A stretch of 50,267 nucleotides of DNA, taken from assembly GCA_002477475.1 (NCBI GenBank), contig DLPX01000019.1:40718-90984 (forward strand), in the 5' to 3' direction. The notes beneath the pieces are model-generated. The model did no database searches and was not told where the DNA came from. It worked only from the letters and a program-made list of their open reading frames with translations. The translations under genes and the position numbers were made by a program. Shown here piece by piece: positions 1-9,025 of the stretch (position 1 is the stretch's first letter; each line of letters opens with the position of its first letter). The stretch is from Proteobacteria bacterium UBA7447 (GTDB taxonomy: Bacteria > Pseudomonadota > Gammaproteobacteria > Arenicellales > UBA868).

Positions 1-36
1 CATCAGTTCGATGAGGGTGAAGCCCTTTTGTCTCAC
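1..36 (-). CDS. Type IV prepilin, N-terminal fragment (cut by window edge)
   Basis: Read on the minus strand, a GTG codon at 36-34 opens MRQKGFTLIELM, which runs off the window at base 1. This is the class III prepilin signal: a short basic leader, the Gly before the PilD cleavage site, then Phe and the hydrophobic start with Glu at +5. A GGAG lies 9 bases upstream of the GTG, and an in-frame TAA further up limits the start. The product would be a pilin or pseudopilin exported to the inner membrane and assembled by a PilB/GspE-type ATPase such as the one at 1931-3694. Major pilin, minor pilin and type II secretion pseudopilin cannot be told apart from 12 residues. Confidence 0.75.
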   Translation of the reverse strand, partial: MRQKGFTLIELM

Positions 37-113
37 AAGCTTTTACTCCGCACGTCTCCGATACCTGGCGATCTCGGACATACCGCGCTCATAACCATAG
101 CACGGTTACGCGC

Positions 114-1268
114 TTAACTTGCAACTACCACCTGATTTCTGCCGTTACGCTTGGCCTCATAACAGGCCGCATCTGCGCGGTGATAAAGATCATCGAGCGA
201 TTCACCCGGCATGGCTTCGGCAAGACCAAAAGAGCCTGTAATGGTTAAAGGTTTAGCTCCGGTATCCACTTCCGATTTTTCAAGCGTCGCTCGAAGCCGC
301 TCCGAGACGGAACGCGCCTGCTCAAGGTTCTCCGTGGAAAGCAAAATACCAAACTCTTCTCCACCCAATCGGCCGACGAGGTCAGGTTCACGCTCACCCA
401 CAGTCCGAATCGAACCCTGCAACAGGCGACCCACCAGTTCCAGCACCTGATCACCGATGCCATGTCCGTAGTTGTCATTAACACTTTTGAAATGATCGAG
501 GTCAATCTGCACAAAATAAACGTTGTTTTCATACTTCAACAAGAGCGCTTCGCCTTTGGCGAAAAAGGTCCGCCGATTCAGGATACCTGTAAGCCCGTCC
601 GTGTTTGCGAGCCGCACCAACTCTGACTGGTACTCGCGAATCCTGCCCAAAAGACCATTGAGCGCATCGGTGAGTTCACCGATCTCATCCCGGGTCAGTT
701 TCTTGATGAGTTCCTGCTGGGTCAGATCCTGCGAGATGCCACGAAGACTCTTGATAAGGAATCCCACCGGATGCCCCACCACCCGATGGAATACCAGGCC
801 GCTGCCAACCAGAAATAAGAGCAGGAATGCCGCCATTGCGATGATGCCCACACGCACCTCGCGATCTGTTTCCTCAATGACCCATTGTCGGCTTACATAA
901 AAGCGCAGATCACCGCCATCGGCAAGAACATTTGCGTAGTTGAGCGGATACTTTTCTTCTTTGATGATATTGCACGGTAGGGGCGGCCATCTATAGAATT
1001 CTCCGGACGCAGTCGTCATCTCAACGCACAGCAAAAAGGGGAACATCGCGAATAACGAGAGTGAATCGCGTATCTCTTTTTCCCCTACCTGTGTTGCCTT
1101 ATCAAGCATCCCCGCCGCACCCACTACCGCGGTTGCCAACTGTGCCGAGGCAACTCCCTCGTAATGCTGCTGACGATAATTCTTGTAAGAAAAAACGCCG
1201 ACAGCGCCTAGCACGATTGCCATAACCGCGAACAGCACCACGAACTTGAGAAAAATCCCAAGTTTCAT
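114..1268 (-). CDS. Membrane-anchored diguanylate cyclase (HAMP-GGDEF)
   Basis: This 384-residue protein should make c-di-GMP from two GTP at the inner membrane. A membrane helix at about 8-28 and another at 140-160 bracket a ~110-residue periplasmic sensor region. A HAMP-like segment (about 161-215) leads to a GGDEF domain (about 220-380). The active-site motif is GGEEF at 302-306, an accepted active form, and REPD at 293-296 is a canonical RxxD inhibitory site, so product feedback is expected. The start is an ATG without a strong Shine-Dalgarno sequence. It lies 52 bp after the exported-protein gene and 77 bp before the prepilin start, all on the same strand, which fits c-di-GMP control of pili or attachment. 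The sensed ligand is unknown. Confidence 0.9.
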   Translation of the reverse strand: MKLGIFLKFVVLFAVMAIVLGAVGVFSYKNYRQQHYEGVASAQLATAVVGAAGMLDKATQVGEKEIRDSLSLFAMFPFLLCVEMTTASGEFYRWPPLPCNIIKEEKYPLNYANVLADGGDLRFYVSRQWVIEETDREVRVGIIAMAAFLLLFLVGSGLVFHRVVGHPVGFLIKSLRGISQDLTQQELIKKLTRDEIGELTDALNGLLGRIREYQSELVRLANTDGLTGILNRRTFFAKGEALLLKYENNVYFVQIDLDHFKSVNDNYGHGIGDQVLELVGRLLQGSIRTVGEREPDLVGRLGGEEFGILLSTENLEQARSVSERLRATLEKSEVDTGAKPLTITGSFGLAEAMPGESLDDLYHRADAACYEAKRNGRNQVVVAS

Positions 1269-1320
1269 AGTGAACGAAACAGCTCGTTAGACTGCAGAGA
1301 AGAGGTCGCTATAGCGAGGT

Positions 1321-1743
1321 TTACATACCCATCATCTTTTTGACCGACGGGCGGTTATTCATGATCACTTCAACGATCTTGTAACCATCCCCGACCGGCA
1401 CGGTCAGAAAGTCGGCGGTAATGCGGTCACCGTTTTCAGTAATCACCTCGGAACAGACAAAGATAGCGCCATCCTTGTATGGAACGATCATCGGGTGAAC
1501 GTTGGCACTGTATCCAGCAACAAGCTCGTTTGCCTTACGGTCAACGAAATAGAACTTACCCGTGTCATCAGATCGATCTTTCATCCATTGTGCCAAGGTC
1601 AGTTGCGCCTTGGCTTTGGCTTCAGCCGAGACTTCTTCTGCCAGAGCGGCCTGAGGCGCCACTAGGCAAACCATCGCAGCCAACGCAAACTTAGCCAGCC
1701 CGCGACGGGCGTGGACAAAAAACTTCGTTTCTCCAAAAATCAT
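1321..1743 (-). CDS. Small exported protein of unknown function
   Basis: A 140-residue protein that I do not recognise. The ATG at 1743 is preferred over the upstream in-frame ATG at 1755 because GGGAG lies 5 bases before it. The N-terminus is a Sec-type signal peptide: basic residues, a hydrophobic run at about 17-33, then ALA before Glu-Glu, giving likely cleavage near residue 36. The mature ~105 residues are mixed alpha/beta in appearance with a basic, Met-rich end (KKMMGM). There are no metal-binding or catalytic motifs; one Cys is left after cleavage. It sits between the PilB ATPase gene and the diguanylate cyclase gene on the same strand, so it may be a periplasmic partner of the cyclase sensor domain, but that is inference from position only. 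Confidence 0.8.
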   Translation of the reverse strand: MIFGETKFFVHARRGLAKFALAAMVCLVAPQAALAEEVSAEAKAKAQLTLAQWMKDRSDDTGKFYFVDRKANELVAGYSANVHPMIVPYKDGAIFVCSEVITENGDRITADFLTVPVGDGYKIVEVIMNNRPSVKKMMGM

Positions 1744-1930
1744 AATTTCTCCCATATATAAATTGCAGAGCCGTTTTACTCTAGGCAAATTTACTGCCTA
1801 AAACGCTGAGAGTTCAGGATTTTTTAGGAGGTTAACTCACAATCTCCCTGCGCGTTACTGCGCTATCAACCGGACTACTATAGCCGTAACAAATCTCAAT
1901 TTCACCCGCAAACAACGTGCAGCCCTGAGA

Positions 1931-3694
1931 TCATCGGCTACAGACAGCGAGCACTTGCTTAAGGTCCGTGAGGCCTTGCAGGCATTTGGCCACCCCATCC
2001 TGAAGGAGCGTGCGCATACCGTTTTTCTCGGCCAAAAGGCGCAACTCTGCTGTCGTGGCTTTTTGTTGAATCGCTTCGCGAATCTCGTCGTTGTTGACCA
2101 GAAGTTCGTGAAGGGGCAGCCGCCCACGGTACCCGGAGTTGTCGCACTCAACACAGCCTACGGCGCGAAACAACTTGAGGGGGCCTGTGCCGGCCAGCCG
2201 GGAAAGCGCCGTCTCCCCAAGATAACCGGCAAATTCACTGCGCTCTGAATCACTCGCTTCATATTCCTCTTTGCATTGATCACAGAGTCGTCTGGCCAAA
2301 CGTTGCGCGAGGATCGCCAGAAGGGCATCTGAAAAGGAAAAGGGTTCCATGCCCATATCAATCAACCGGGTAACGGTCTCCGGGGCGTTGTTGGTGTGCA
2401 GTGTGGAGAACACCAGGTGGCCGGTCAGCGACGCTTCAACAGCCATGTGTGCTGTTTCCTCATCACGCATCTCTCCGACCATAATGACATCGGGATCTGC
2501 CCGCAGGAACGAACGCATGGCTGACGCAAAAGAAAGACCAATCTGCGGATTAACCTGCATCTGCCGCAGACCCGGCTGAGTAATCTCCACTGGATCCTCA
2601 ACCGTCCAGACCTTTTTTTCCACTGCATTAACCTTGCCGAGCATGGCATGCAGGGTCGTGGTTTTTCCAGAACCCGTTGGCCCCACTGCAAGCACCATGC
2701 CATAAGGACTTGCCACCAGATTCTGAATGGACCGCAGATAATCAGGACTCAAGTTCATCTTACCGAGGGGCTGCGCACCGGAACCGGCGAGTATCCTGAG
2801 GACAACGTCCTCGTTTTCACCCGCGGTCGGCAAGGTCACCACCCGCAACTCAATTTCCATTTCGCCAAGCTTGAAGCGAATCTTGCCATCCTGGGGCATA
2901 CGGCGCTCGGCAATATTGAGCCGGGCCATGATCTTGATTCTGGCCACAAGTTGCTCCCGGTATTCGGCAGGGATTCGCCGATACTCCCGGCACTCCCCGT
3001 CGATGCGGAAGCGAATCGACAGATCATTCTTCTCGCCATTGGGCTCAATATGAATGTCCGAGGCCCGGTCACGCACAGCATCCAGAATAATCTTGTTGGC
3101 GAGCCGAACGGCGGCCGCGTTTTCTCCAAGGTCACCACTCTGACCGGTTTCTGAACTCAGCGACTGCAGAAAAACTTCAAACTCTTCTTTGCTTTCACTG
3201 ATCGAAGCCGACCGGGCCACAAAGCGAGTGATCTGGCTGGGAGCAGCGACCACTTCCATCAACCGCTTCTGGCACGCAAACCGGACCGCGTTGACTGCAT
3301 CCACCGACAGTGGGTCACCAAACGCTACTGTAATCGACTCTTGATCCGAGGCGACGGGCACGACATTGTGATCACGCATTACGTGGGAAGGCAGTTCCTT
3401 AAGTGCAGTCTCTGCGACCTCTATCTGGTTGAGATCTACAAAAGACAGATCAAGCCGCCGGGCAAGCGTTTGAACGATCGTTACCTCATCGACGATCCGC
3501 AAATCAACCAGCACTTCGCCCAGACGCTTCCCTTTGCTTTGCTTTTGAGTCGCCAACGCGGTTTCTATCTGCTCGTTGGTAACTAGTCCCTCTTTCACCA
3601 GAACTTCGCCAAGACGCAGTCGACGACGCGCCTCTGTCGCTCCGCTCCCCGTCGCGGAGGCAAATTTCGCCGCTGCGCTATCAGTTACGCTCAT
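1931..3694 (-). CDS. pilB: PilB/GspE-family pilus assembly or secretion ATPase
   Basis: A 587-residue hexameric ATPase that powers pilin polymerisation or type II secretion at the inner membrane. The ATG at 3694 is chosen over a start 12 codons upstream because GAGAG precedes it and MSVTDS begins the conserved region. The N-terminal third is a GspE-N/MshEN-type domain (GEVLVKEG and GEVLVDLRI repeats). The catalytic part has Walker A (GPTGSGKTTT), an Asp-box region, the Walker B segment DPDVIMVGEMRDEET, and the His-box FSTLHTN. A zinc tetracysteine module follows (CDQC, then CVEC). PilB and GspE are hard to separate on sequence; the prepilin start at the window edge supports a pilus or pseudopilus role. 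No pilC, pilD or secretin gene is visible here. Confidence 0.9.
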   Translation of the reverse strand: MSVTDSAAAKFASATGSGATEARRRLRLGEVLVKEGLVTNEQIETALATQKQSKGKRLGEVLVDLRIVDEVTIVQTLARRLDLSFVDLNQIEVAETALKELPSHVMRDHNVVPVASDQESITVAFGDPLSVDAVNAVRFACQKRLMEVVAAPSQITRFVARSASISESKEEFEVFLQSLSSETGQSGDLGENAAAVRLANKIILDAVRDRASDIHIEPNGEKNDLSIRFRIDGECREYRRIPAEYREQLVARIKIMARLNIAERRMPQDGKIRFKLGEMEIELRVVTLPTAGENEDVVLRILAGSGAQPLGKMNLSPDYLRSIQNLVASPYGMVLAVGPTGSGKTTTLHAMLGKVNAVEKKVWTVEDPVEITQPGLRQMQVNPQIGLSFASAMRSFLRADPDVIMVGEMRDEETAHMAVEASLTGHLVFSTLHTNNAPETVTRLIDMGMEPFSFSDALLAILAQRLARRLCDQCKEEYEASDSERSEFAGYLGETALSRLAGTGPLKLFRAVGCVECDNSGYRGRLPLHELLVNNDEIREAIQQKATTAELRLLAEKNGMRTLLQDGVAKCLQGLTDLKQVLAVCSR

Positions 3695-3738
3695 AAGTTT
3701 TCTCTCTTTCGGAATCAACGACGACGGCAAACTCCAGA

Positions 3739-6700
3739 CTAGAGCCTTTCACAACCGAAGGAATCGATCAACTCAACAAAGCACTTTACAAAAGCCGATT
3801 GGCCTAAGCTGGCACTCTCTCCCTCCGGTTCTCTGCCATAAATTCCGTATTGCACCTTCTCCAGAACCGGGAGATGGTCAGTGTCATGGTCCAGAATCCG
3901 AATCTTCCCCGACTTCATCGCCTCATCATTTTTAACGGCCGACAAGGGTAACGCGGTGATACCCATTCCTGCAGCCAACGCATTAATGAGTCCGCGCAAA
4001 GCGGGAGACTGGTAAACAATGTTTGGCTGGCGGTCTACTTGCCGCAGGCTGTCGATCATTCGCTTGCGAAAAGGCGATCCCTCGGGGTGGGCGAGCAAGG
4101 GCACCGCTTCCCGTTCGCCGAGATCAAAATCCCAAGAGCCGACCCAAACAGGCTGTTCCAGCCACGCGTGCTGAGGCTGGATATCGACTGATCCTGAGGT
4201 AATCGCCACGATCAGATCCAACTCGCCGAGATTTAGCGACTCGATCAGGTAATCACTAACGTCACAATGGATTTCCATCCCGAGGCTGGGATGTTCCGCA
4301 CGAAATGCCAATGCCGTATTCTGAAATTGATCAATGGCGCCAAAGGTCGGCAGGCCCACACGCAGTTTTGATTTTTTCCTTTCCTCGCCATCACTATCAG
4401 AGCCCGCATCACGGCTATCGTGCTCGGCAAAGTAATTCTCCAGATCATCGGTCGGCAGAGGACGGCTGAAGTAATAACCCTGTCCAATATGGCACCCAAG
4501 GCCTGTCAGCATATCGGCATGATCTATCGTCTCAACGCCCTCGGCCACAATGCTGAGCCCCAGCGATCGCGCCAGCTGACAGACTGCGCGGACAATCGCC
4601 CAGTTGTGCTTCTCCTTGCCACGGACAAAGGCCTGATCGATCTTGAGCGTGTCAAACGGCAGTTGCGTAAGATATGCAAGACTGGAGTAGCCCGTTCCAA
4701 AATCATCAATGGCAAGGCTCAGGCCAAGCGCTTTCAGTTCATCGAGGATCTGCCGAGTGCCCTCAAGGTCGTCGGCCACGATGGATTCGGTCAGCTCCAG
4801 TTCCAGATATCTTGGTTCCAGTCCGGTCTCCTCCAGGACACTCCGAATGCCGTCTACAATCCCCTCATTGCGGAACTGGATGGCCGATACGTTGACTGAC
4901 AAGACAAATGGCGAATGCCCATCATCTTGCCATTGCTTCGCCTGTCGGCAGGCGGTTCGTAGAACCCAATCCCCGATCGGCACGATCAAACCCGTTTCTT
5001 CCGCAACCGGAATGAAATCCAGCGGAGAGACCAACCCCTGCTTCGGATGATCCCAGCGTATAAGCGCTTCACACCCGTGCATACTGCCCGACTGAAGTTC
5101 AATCTGAGGTTGATAATGCAGGAAGAACTGACCCTGCTCAATCGCGGTACGAAGATCATTTTCAATGCTGATACGGTCACTGGTGAAGCGCCGGCGGGTG
5201 GCTTTCCAGTCAAAGAACCTAAAAGAGTCTCCACCCTGAGAGGCTGCATACTGCATTGCGAGTCGGGATTTATTAATAAGATCATCCAGTTCCGTTCCGT
5301 TCTGTGGAAAACACACGATTCCCCCGCTCAATGTGAGAGAGATGTTCTGTCGCGTACCGTCTGGGGCTCGAAAGTAGAACGGCGGCCTCATTGCCTCGCG
5401 GAGCACCTTAACCACTGAATTCGCCATATTGGACGCATCAATCGCCTCATCGATCAAAACCAGTTCATTGCCTCCAGCACGACCCACAATTGCATCATCA
5501 CTCGCAACACCACGCACACGCTGTGATACCTGCTTTAGAAGCTGGTCACCGACATTCTGGCCATAGATTTCATTCACCATACCGAAGCGGTCGATCTGTA
5601 GTCGTATCCCGATTGATTGCCGACCCCTTTCCTGGAGTTGGGGAAAATACCTTTCCACGCGCTCTGTAACGGCTTCAATCGTGAATAGGCCAGTGACAGG
5701 ATCAGTACTTCTGGCTTTGCGCAGCGCCTCTCGAGCATCAGTGACATCGGTATGAACAAGCACCACACCGCCCTCGAGAGGATTAGACCGAATCTCAATG
5801 ATGCGGCCACTAGGAAGACGCAGATCCCTTCTTCGCTCTTCTCGTGACGATAGGGCTTCGACTACCTGATTGACCTGTTCATCGACGTCGCCTTCGCCAT
5901 AAGCGCCCAACTCAGCAAGAAAACGTGCCAGAGATGCAGCCGGTGTTCCGGGCTCGAGCAAAGCTTCAGGAAAGTCATAAAGATCCCTGTGGGCATGGTT
6001 TGCCCGAATCAGCTTTAAATCGTCATCATAGACCGCAACCCCTACACCGATGTGGTCCATCGCCTCCAGATGGAGGACCGACTCGAGCTGTTTGATCTCC
6101 TGCTGCTGTTGCTCTTCATATCTGCGCGCTCTTGTAACATCGGTGTATACCGTAATGAACCCGCCGATGCCTTCGTCAATTGGAGTGCCGGCGATATGGA
6201 TGATGACGCCGTCCTTTCGGGTTCTTTCAAATTCATGCGGTTCAAATTTCTTCGCCAATGCGAGTCGGTCCTGCACTTGCTGTTCAATATCACCCTCACC
6301 ATATTCACCGCGCTCGGCATTGAAGCGCAGCATCGCGTCAAAAGGGGTTCCTGGCATACGGAATTCCTCGGGAAATTCCAGCAGATCGAGGAAAGCCTGA
6401 TTGGCGCTCAACAGTTTCAGATCGCGATCAAAGACAGAGATTCCCTGATCAATAAAATCGAAGGATTTCAGAGAAAGCAAACTTTCAAGATGAGAAATCT
6501 GTTTTTCCTGCTCTCGTACTGCACGAAGATCCCGAATAGTAACCAGTGTGGCCGCTTTTCCGTCTTCAATAATTTGAGATACCGAGACAGAGATCGGAAA
6601 CCGCGAGCCATCCTTATGGAGACCCTCAAGCTCCACAGGTTCATCCTGGTCCGTCGAAGTGGGGCAGTCCGAGTCGCAGATCATCCGCATTGACCGGCCG

Positions 6701-8040
6701 ATCAACTCACTCGGCGAATATCCAAAAATTCGTTCTACTGCAGGATTAGCAGACCGAATATTTTTTTCTGCATCGAAAGTGATCATGGCGTCTGCTGATG
6801 TCTCGCGAACACTTTGCAGTGCCGAGAGTCGCTCTTCTGCAAGACGCAAGGCTTGCTGCCCCTCCCCTTTTAATTTGAAAAGTTCCTCTTGGGACTGTTT
6901 TTGCTCGGTAATGTCCTTGACGGTTTCCATCGCACCGATCACTTTGCCGCTTGAGGATTTCAGCAATTGGGCAGAGCTTGCAAGATAGGAACCACTGCCG
7001 AGATCGGGGTGAAATGATGCCGCAGAGATCGAGCCATCCTCAAGCTGGTCAATGAACACATATTTTTCCTGAATCGTCTCATCCCACTCGAGGATAAGAT
7101 CAATCAGCACCTTGCGGCGCTCTCCATAGAATGGCAATGCATATTCATGATTGCTTTTCCCGATCATCTCGTCGGCCGGGATTCCCGTCAGTTTCTCAAC
7201 CGCTCGATTCCAATAGATCACGGTCCCTGAGGTATCGATTGCCCAGGAGGGGTCCATGAACTCCATGACCCCAACAAGAGATTCGTAAGCCTCCGCAGCA
7301 CTCTCTCGAACCCGAGCCCGATCTCGCCACTGCAATAGCAGCACAATAAATACGGACATCAATACTGCAAGCCCAATAATCACTGCTTGGATGAAGAAGA
7401 GCAGTTGATCAGCTCCAACCGCAATTGTCCGCTCTAGAGCAAGACTGGCCCGGCTGGAAACCTGTGACACGATCAGTTGATAGCGAGACAGTGTGTCGCG
7501 TATCAGATCATGCTGTTGTAGCGGGGCTGCTGTCGAAGAGCCGCGAGTGATGGTGAGCAGTGGAGCTTCCAGCGACTCGAGATCAGCGCACAGCCTCGCC
7601 TGGATGTCATCATATTGAGGGAGGAAGTGCGTAAAAAGATCCGTACTCTTGGGCAACTGCTCCATGGTGGAACGAAACACGTGGTATTGACGGTTAAGTC
7701 GGGAAGACACGCGGGCGAGAATCTCTCGCGATGCACTATGGACATCAGAATCGACAGCAGGCGGGTCACTGGCAAGCTGCCTGTCGAGAGCTACGAGTTT
7801 TTGGTGGAGCGACAGGCTTCCCAGTAACTCATCCAGCTTGGCAACAAGATCGGCCTCGATAAGGACCCGCGCATGCTCAACCGTTTCACGATCACCCACT
7901 ATCTTGCGGATCAAATCGTCCCCATAACGGGTCGCCGAAAACACTCCCAGCACACAGATAAGGGCGCACAAGAGCGCCACTCGCCAGGCAACGCCGGCGC
8001 TTAAAGACGTTTGTAAATTTTTCGAAAGTCCCCTATTCAT
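3739..8040 (-). CDS. Multi-PAS GGDEF-EAL protein with C-terminal LysR-type effector-binding domain
   Basis: A 1433-residue membrane signalling protein. Membrane helices at about 18-37 and 212-236 enclose a helical periplasmic sensor. PAS domains follow at about 250-378 and 405-505, then two mutually similar PAS_7-like domains at about 515-640 and 645-770. The GGDEF domain (775-945) reads AGGNEL in place of GGDEF and has no RxxD site, so cyclase activity is doubtful. The EAL domain (955-1200) keeps CEALIRW, the Asn of SVNVS, ELTES and DDFGTGYSS, so c-di-GMP hydrolysis is expected. After an acidic/basic linker, residues 1225-1430 read as a LysR substrate-binding domain (KLRVGLPTFGAI, later ALAAGMGITALPL) with no HTH. 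The PilB gene follows 44 bp downstream. The domain calls are secure; the idea that a small molecule gates the EAL domain is inference. Confidence 0.9.
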   Translation of the reverse strand: MNRGLSKNLQTSLSAGVAWRVALLCALICVLGVFSATRYGDDLIRKIVGDRETVEHARVLIEADLVAKLDELLGSLSLHQKLVALDRQLASDPPAVDSDVHSASREILARVSSRLNRQYHVFRSTMEQLPKSTDLFTHFLPQYDDIQARLCADLESLEAPLLTITRGSSTAAPLQQHDLIRDTLSRYQLIVSQVSSRASLALERTIAVGADQLLFFIQAVIIGLAVLMSVFIVLLLQWRDRARVRESAAEAYESLVGVMEFMDPSWAIDTSGTVIYWNRAVEKLTGIPADEMIGKSNHEYALPFYGERRKVLIDLILEWDETIQEKYVFIDQLEDGSISAASFHPDLGSGSYLASSAQLLKSSSGKVIGAMETVKDITEQKQSQEELFKLKGEGQQALRLAEERLSALQSVRETSADAMITFDAEKNIRSANPAVERIFGYSPSELIGRSMRMICDSDCPTSTDQDEPVELEGLHKDGSRFPISVSVSQIIEDGKAATLVTIRDLRAVREQEKQISHLESLLSLKSFDFIDQGISVFDRDLKLLSANQAFLDLLEFPEEFRMPGTPFDAMLRFNAERGEYGEGDIEQQVQDRLALAKKFEPHEFERTRKDGVIIHIAGTPIDEGIGGFITVYTDVTRARRYEEQQQQEIKQLESVLHLEAMDHIGVGVAVYDDDLKLIRANHAHRDLYDFPEALLEPGTPAASLARFLAELGAYGEGDVDEQVNQVVEALSSREERRRDLRLPSGRIIEIRSNPLEGGVVLVHTDVTDAREALRKARSTDPVTGLFTIEAVTERVERYFPQLQERGRQSIGIRLQIDRFGMVNEIYGQNVGDQLLKQVSQRVRGVASDDAIVGRAGGNELVLIDEAIDASNMANSVVKVLREAMRPPFYFRAPDGTRQNISLTLSGGIVCFPQNGTELDDLINKSRLAMQYAASQGGDSFRFFDWKATRRRFTSDRISIENDLRTAIEQGQFFLHYQPQIELQSGSMHGCEALIRWDHPKQGLVSPLDFIPVAEETGLIVPIGDWVLRTACRQAKQWQDDGHSPFVLSVNVSAIQFRNEGIVDGIRSVLEETGLEPRYLELELTESIVADDLEGTRQILDELKALGLSLAIDDFGTGYSSLAYLTQLPFDTLKIDQAFVRGKEKHNWAIVRAVCQLARSLGLSIVAEGVETIDHADMLTGLGCHIGQGYYFSRPLPTDDLENYFAEHDSRDAGSDSDGEERKKSKLRVGLPTFGAIDQFQNTALAFRAEHPSLGMEIHCDVSDYLIESLNLGELDLIVAITSGSVDIQPQHAWLEQPVWVGSWDFDLGEREAVPLLAHPEGSPFRKRMIDSLRQVDRQPNIVYQSPALRGLINALAAGMGITALPLSAVKNDEAMKSGKIRILDHDTDHLPVLEKVQYGIYGREPEGESASLGQSAFVKCFVELIDSFGCERL

Positions 8041-8524
8041 TTTGCTCTAAACAGGTCATAGCCCAAAAATCTGTCGACAAGTTAAGGGATATCTTTATTT
8101 AAGTCAAATTTGTCTCTTTTTATGTCTTTTTAAGATGCTTTGTTATCCCGTGGCGGGGTAACCGATAGAAGTACCAAATTTAAGTCCCACTAAATTTATT
8201 TTTTAATATATTTTTCAATTACTTGAACTCCTAGTGGCCAGGTGCTGCGGACAATCGGCGAAACGATGCGATTGCCCACTTCCGATAGTGACATCCTGAT
8301 AACGTCCGCGGAAACCCGCCAACTTGCTGAGTAATAACCGTGTTCCGGCCCGCGGCTTGAGCTCGGTGCAGGCGAAAACATTTCGGTGCAGTTCAACATA
8401 GAAAGGGCAATTAAGGTTGCCGTAGACCACGAACTCTGCTCTGACAAGATTCTAAAGATTGGGTTTGTTCATCCTGCTGCCACTCATCTCGCCGGACGCC
8501 TGGGGCTGAATCTTTGGATCCGTG
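8041..8524. other. Intergenic stretch, AT-rich, with possible gene remnant
   Basis: There is no convincing intact gene between the PAS-GGDEF-EAL gene and the HTH regulator. The part next to the signalling gene (about 8090-8220) is markedly AT-rich and should hold its promoter. An imperfect inverted repeat (GTTATCCCG, TGG, CGGGGTAAC) lies at 8142-8162 and could be an operator or hairpin. It lacks the U-run of a terminator. The part at 8215-8451 has weakly protein-like minus-strand frames, listed separately. Confidence 0.5.
8215..8430 (-). pseudogene. Possible remnant of a DsbA-like thioredoxin-fold gene
   Basis: The minus-strand frame beginning near 8442 reads FVVYGNLNCPFYVELHR. This resembles the beta-strand and CPxC active-site start of DsbA-like oxidoreductases, but it has only one Cys. 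After ~40 residues similarity fades, while a neighbouring frame (8196-8447) is also open, as expected of a short decayed gene. There is no good start codon or ribosome site. It may equally be chance coding-like sequence downstream of the HTH gene. Confidence 0.2.
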
Positions 8525-9025
8525 CTATTCCTGACCACTGCGGGGCCGTCGCCGCCTTTCAAGGCCGGCGGCCGCAGGGGGGAGTTCCTTTTTGTCCTCA
8601 GGCAGACCATCGACAATCGATGCCATGATGACCCAGGAGCGGATTGGCTCACGGTAATGACGCGGTAATGCTGCCCAGGCACGCGCCAGCGCCAGCGCCT
8701 CGGCAGGCAGGTCTTCTCTTGGCGCTGACTCGTCGGAGGCGTTTCTCGGACCAAACCCGCTGGAAAGCCATTCAGGATTTACATTCAGCCACTCTGCGAT
8801 CCGAAGCAGTCGATGGCGTCTCGGCAGCGCCTCGCCTTCCAGATATTTCCGCGCGGTCGTCAGACTCTTGGCCTGAGCCTCTCGACGTAAGGGTTCAATC
8901 TCGACAGGCAGGCGAGACCAACTTCCCTCACGCGCACCATATCCTGCTTCCAACATGGCGTCTATCAGGCGTTCTGCAAAGTCCTGATACGGGGCCTTTT
9001 TCTGATCTTGAATCGAATCAGTCAT
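8525..9025 (-). CDS. HTH-type transcriptional regulator (Cro/CI-like)
   Basis: A 166-residue protein starting at the ATG at 9025; an upstream in-frame GTG at 9040 is possible and neither has a strong ribosome site. The N-terminal ~95 residues fit a phage-repressor-type helix-turn-helix: a predicted helix DFAERLIDAMLEAG, then AQAKSLTTARKYLEGEALPR as the likely turn and recognition region, then LLRIAEWLNVNPEWLSSG, the usual third part of Cro/CI-like domains. The C-terminal ~70 residues are helical and end in a very basic RRRRPRSGQE tail. No peptidase or ligand domain is visible. It stands alone on the minus strand with AT-rich DNA upstream, so it may control itself or the neighbouring signalling gene. 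The target is unknown. Confidence 0.7.
   Translation of the reverse strand: MTDSIQDQKKAPYQDFAERLIDAMLEAGYGAREGSWSRLPVEIEPLRREAQAKSLTTARKYLEGEALPRRHRLLRIAEWLNVNPEWLSSGFGPRNASDESAPREDLPAEALALARAWAALPRHYREPIRSWVIMASIVDGLPEDKKELPPAAAGLERRRRPRSGQE

Noticed and set aside
2648..3154. Long open frame on the plus strand across the PilB gene
   Set aside because: It is antisense to a strongly conserved ATPase with all motifs on the minus strand; no start site or protein features.
8142..8162. Inverted repeat GTTATCCCG-TGG-CGGGGTAAC as a terminator
   Set aside because: One mismatch and no U-run on either strand; it could be an operator but nothing else supports it.
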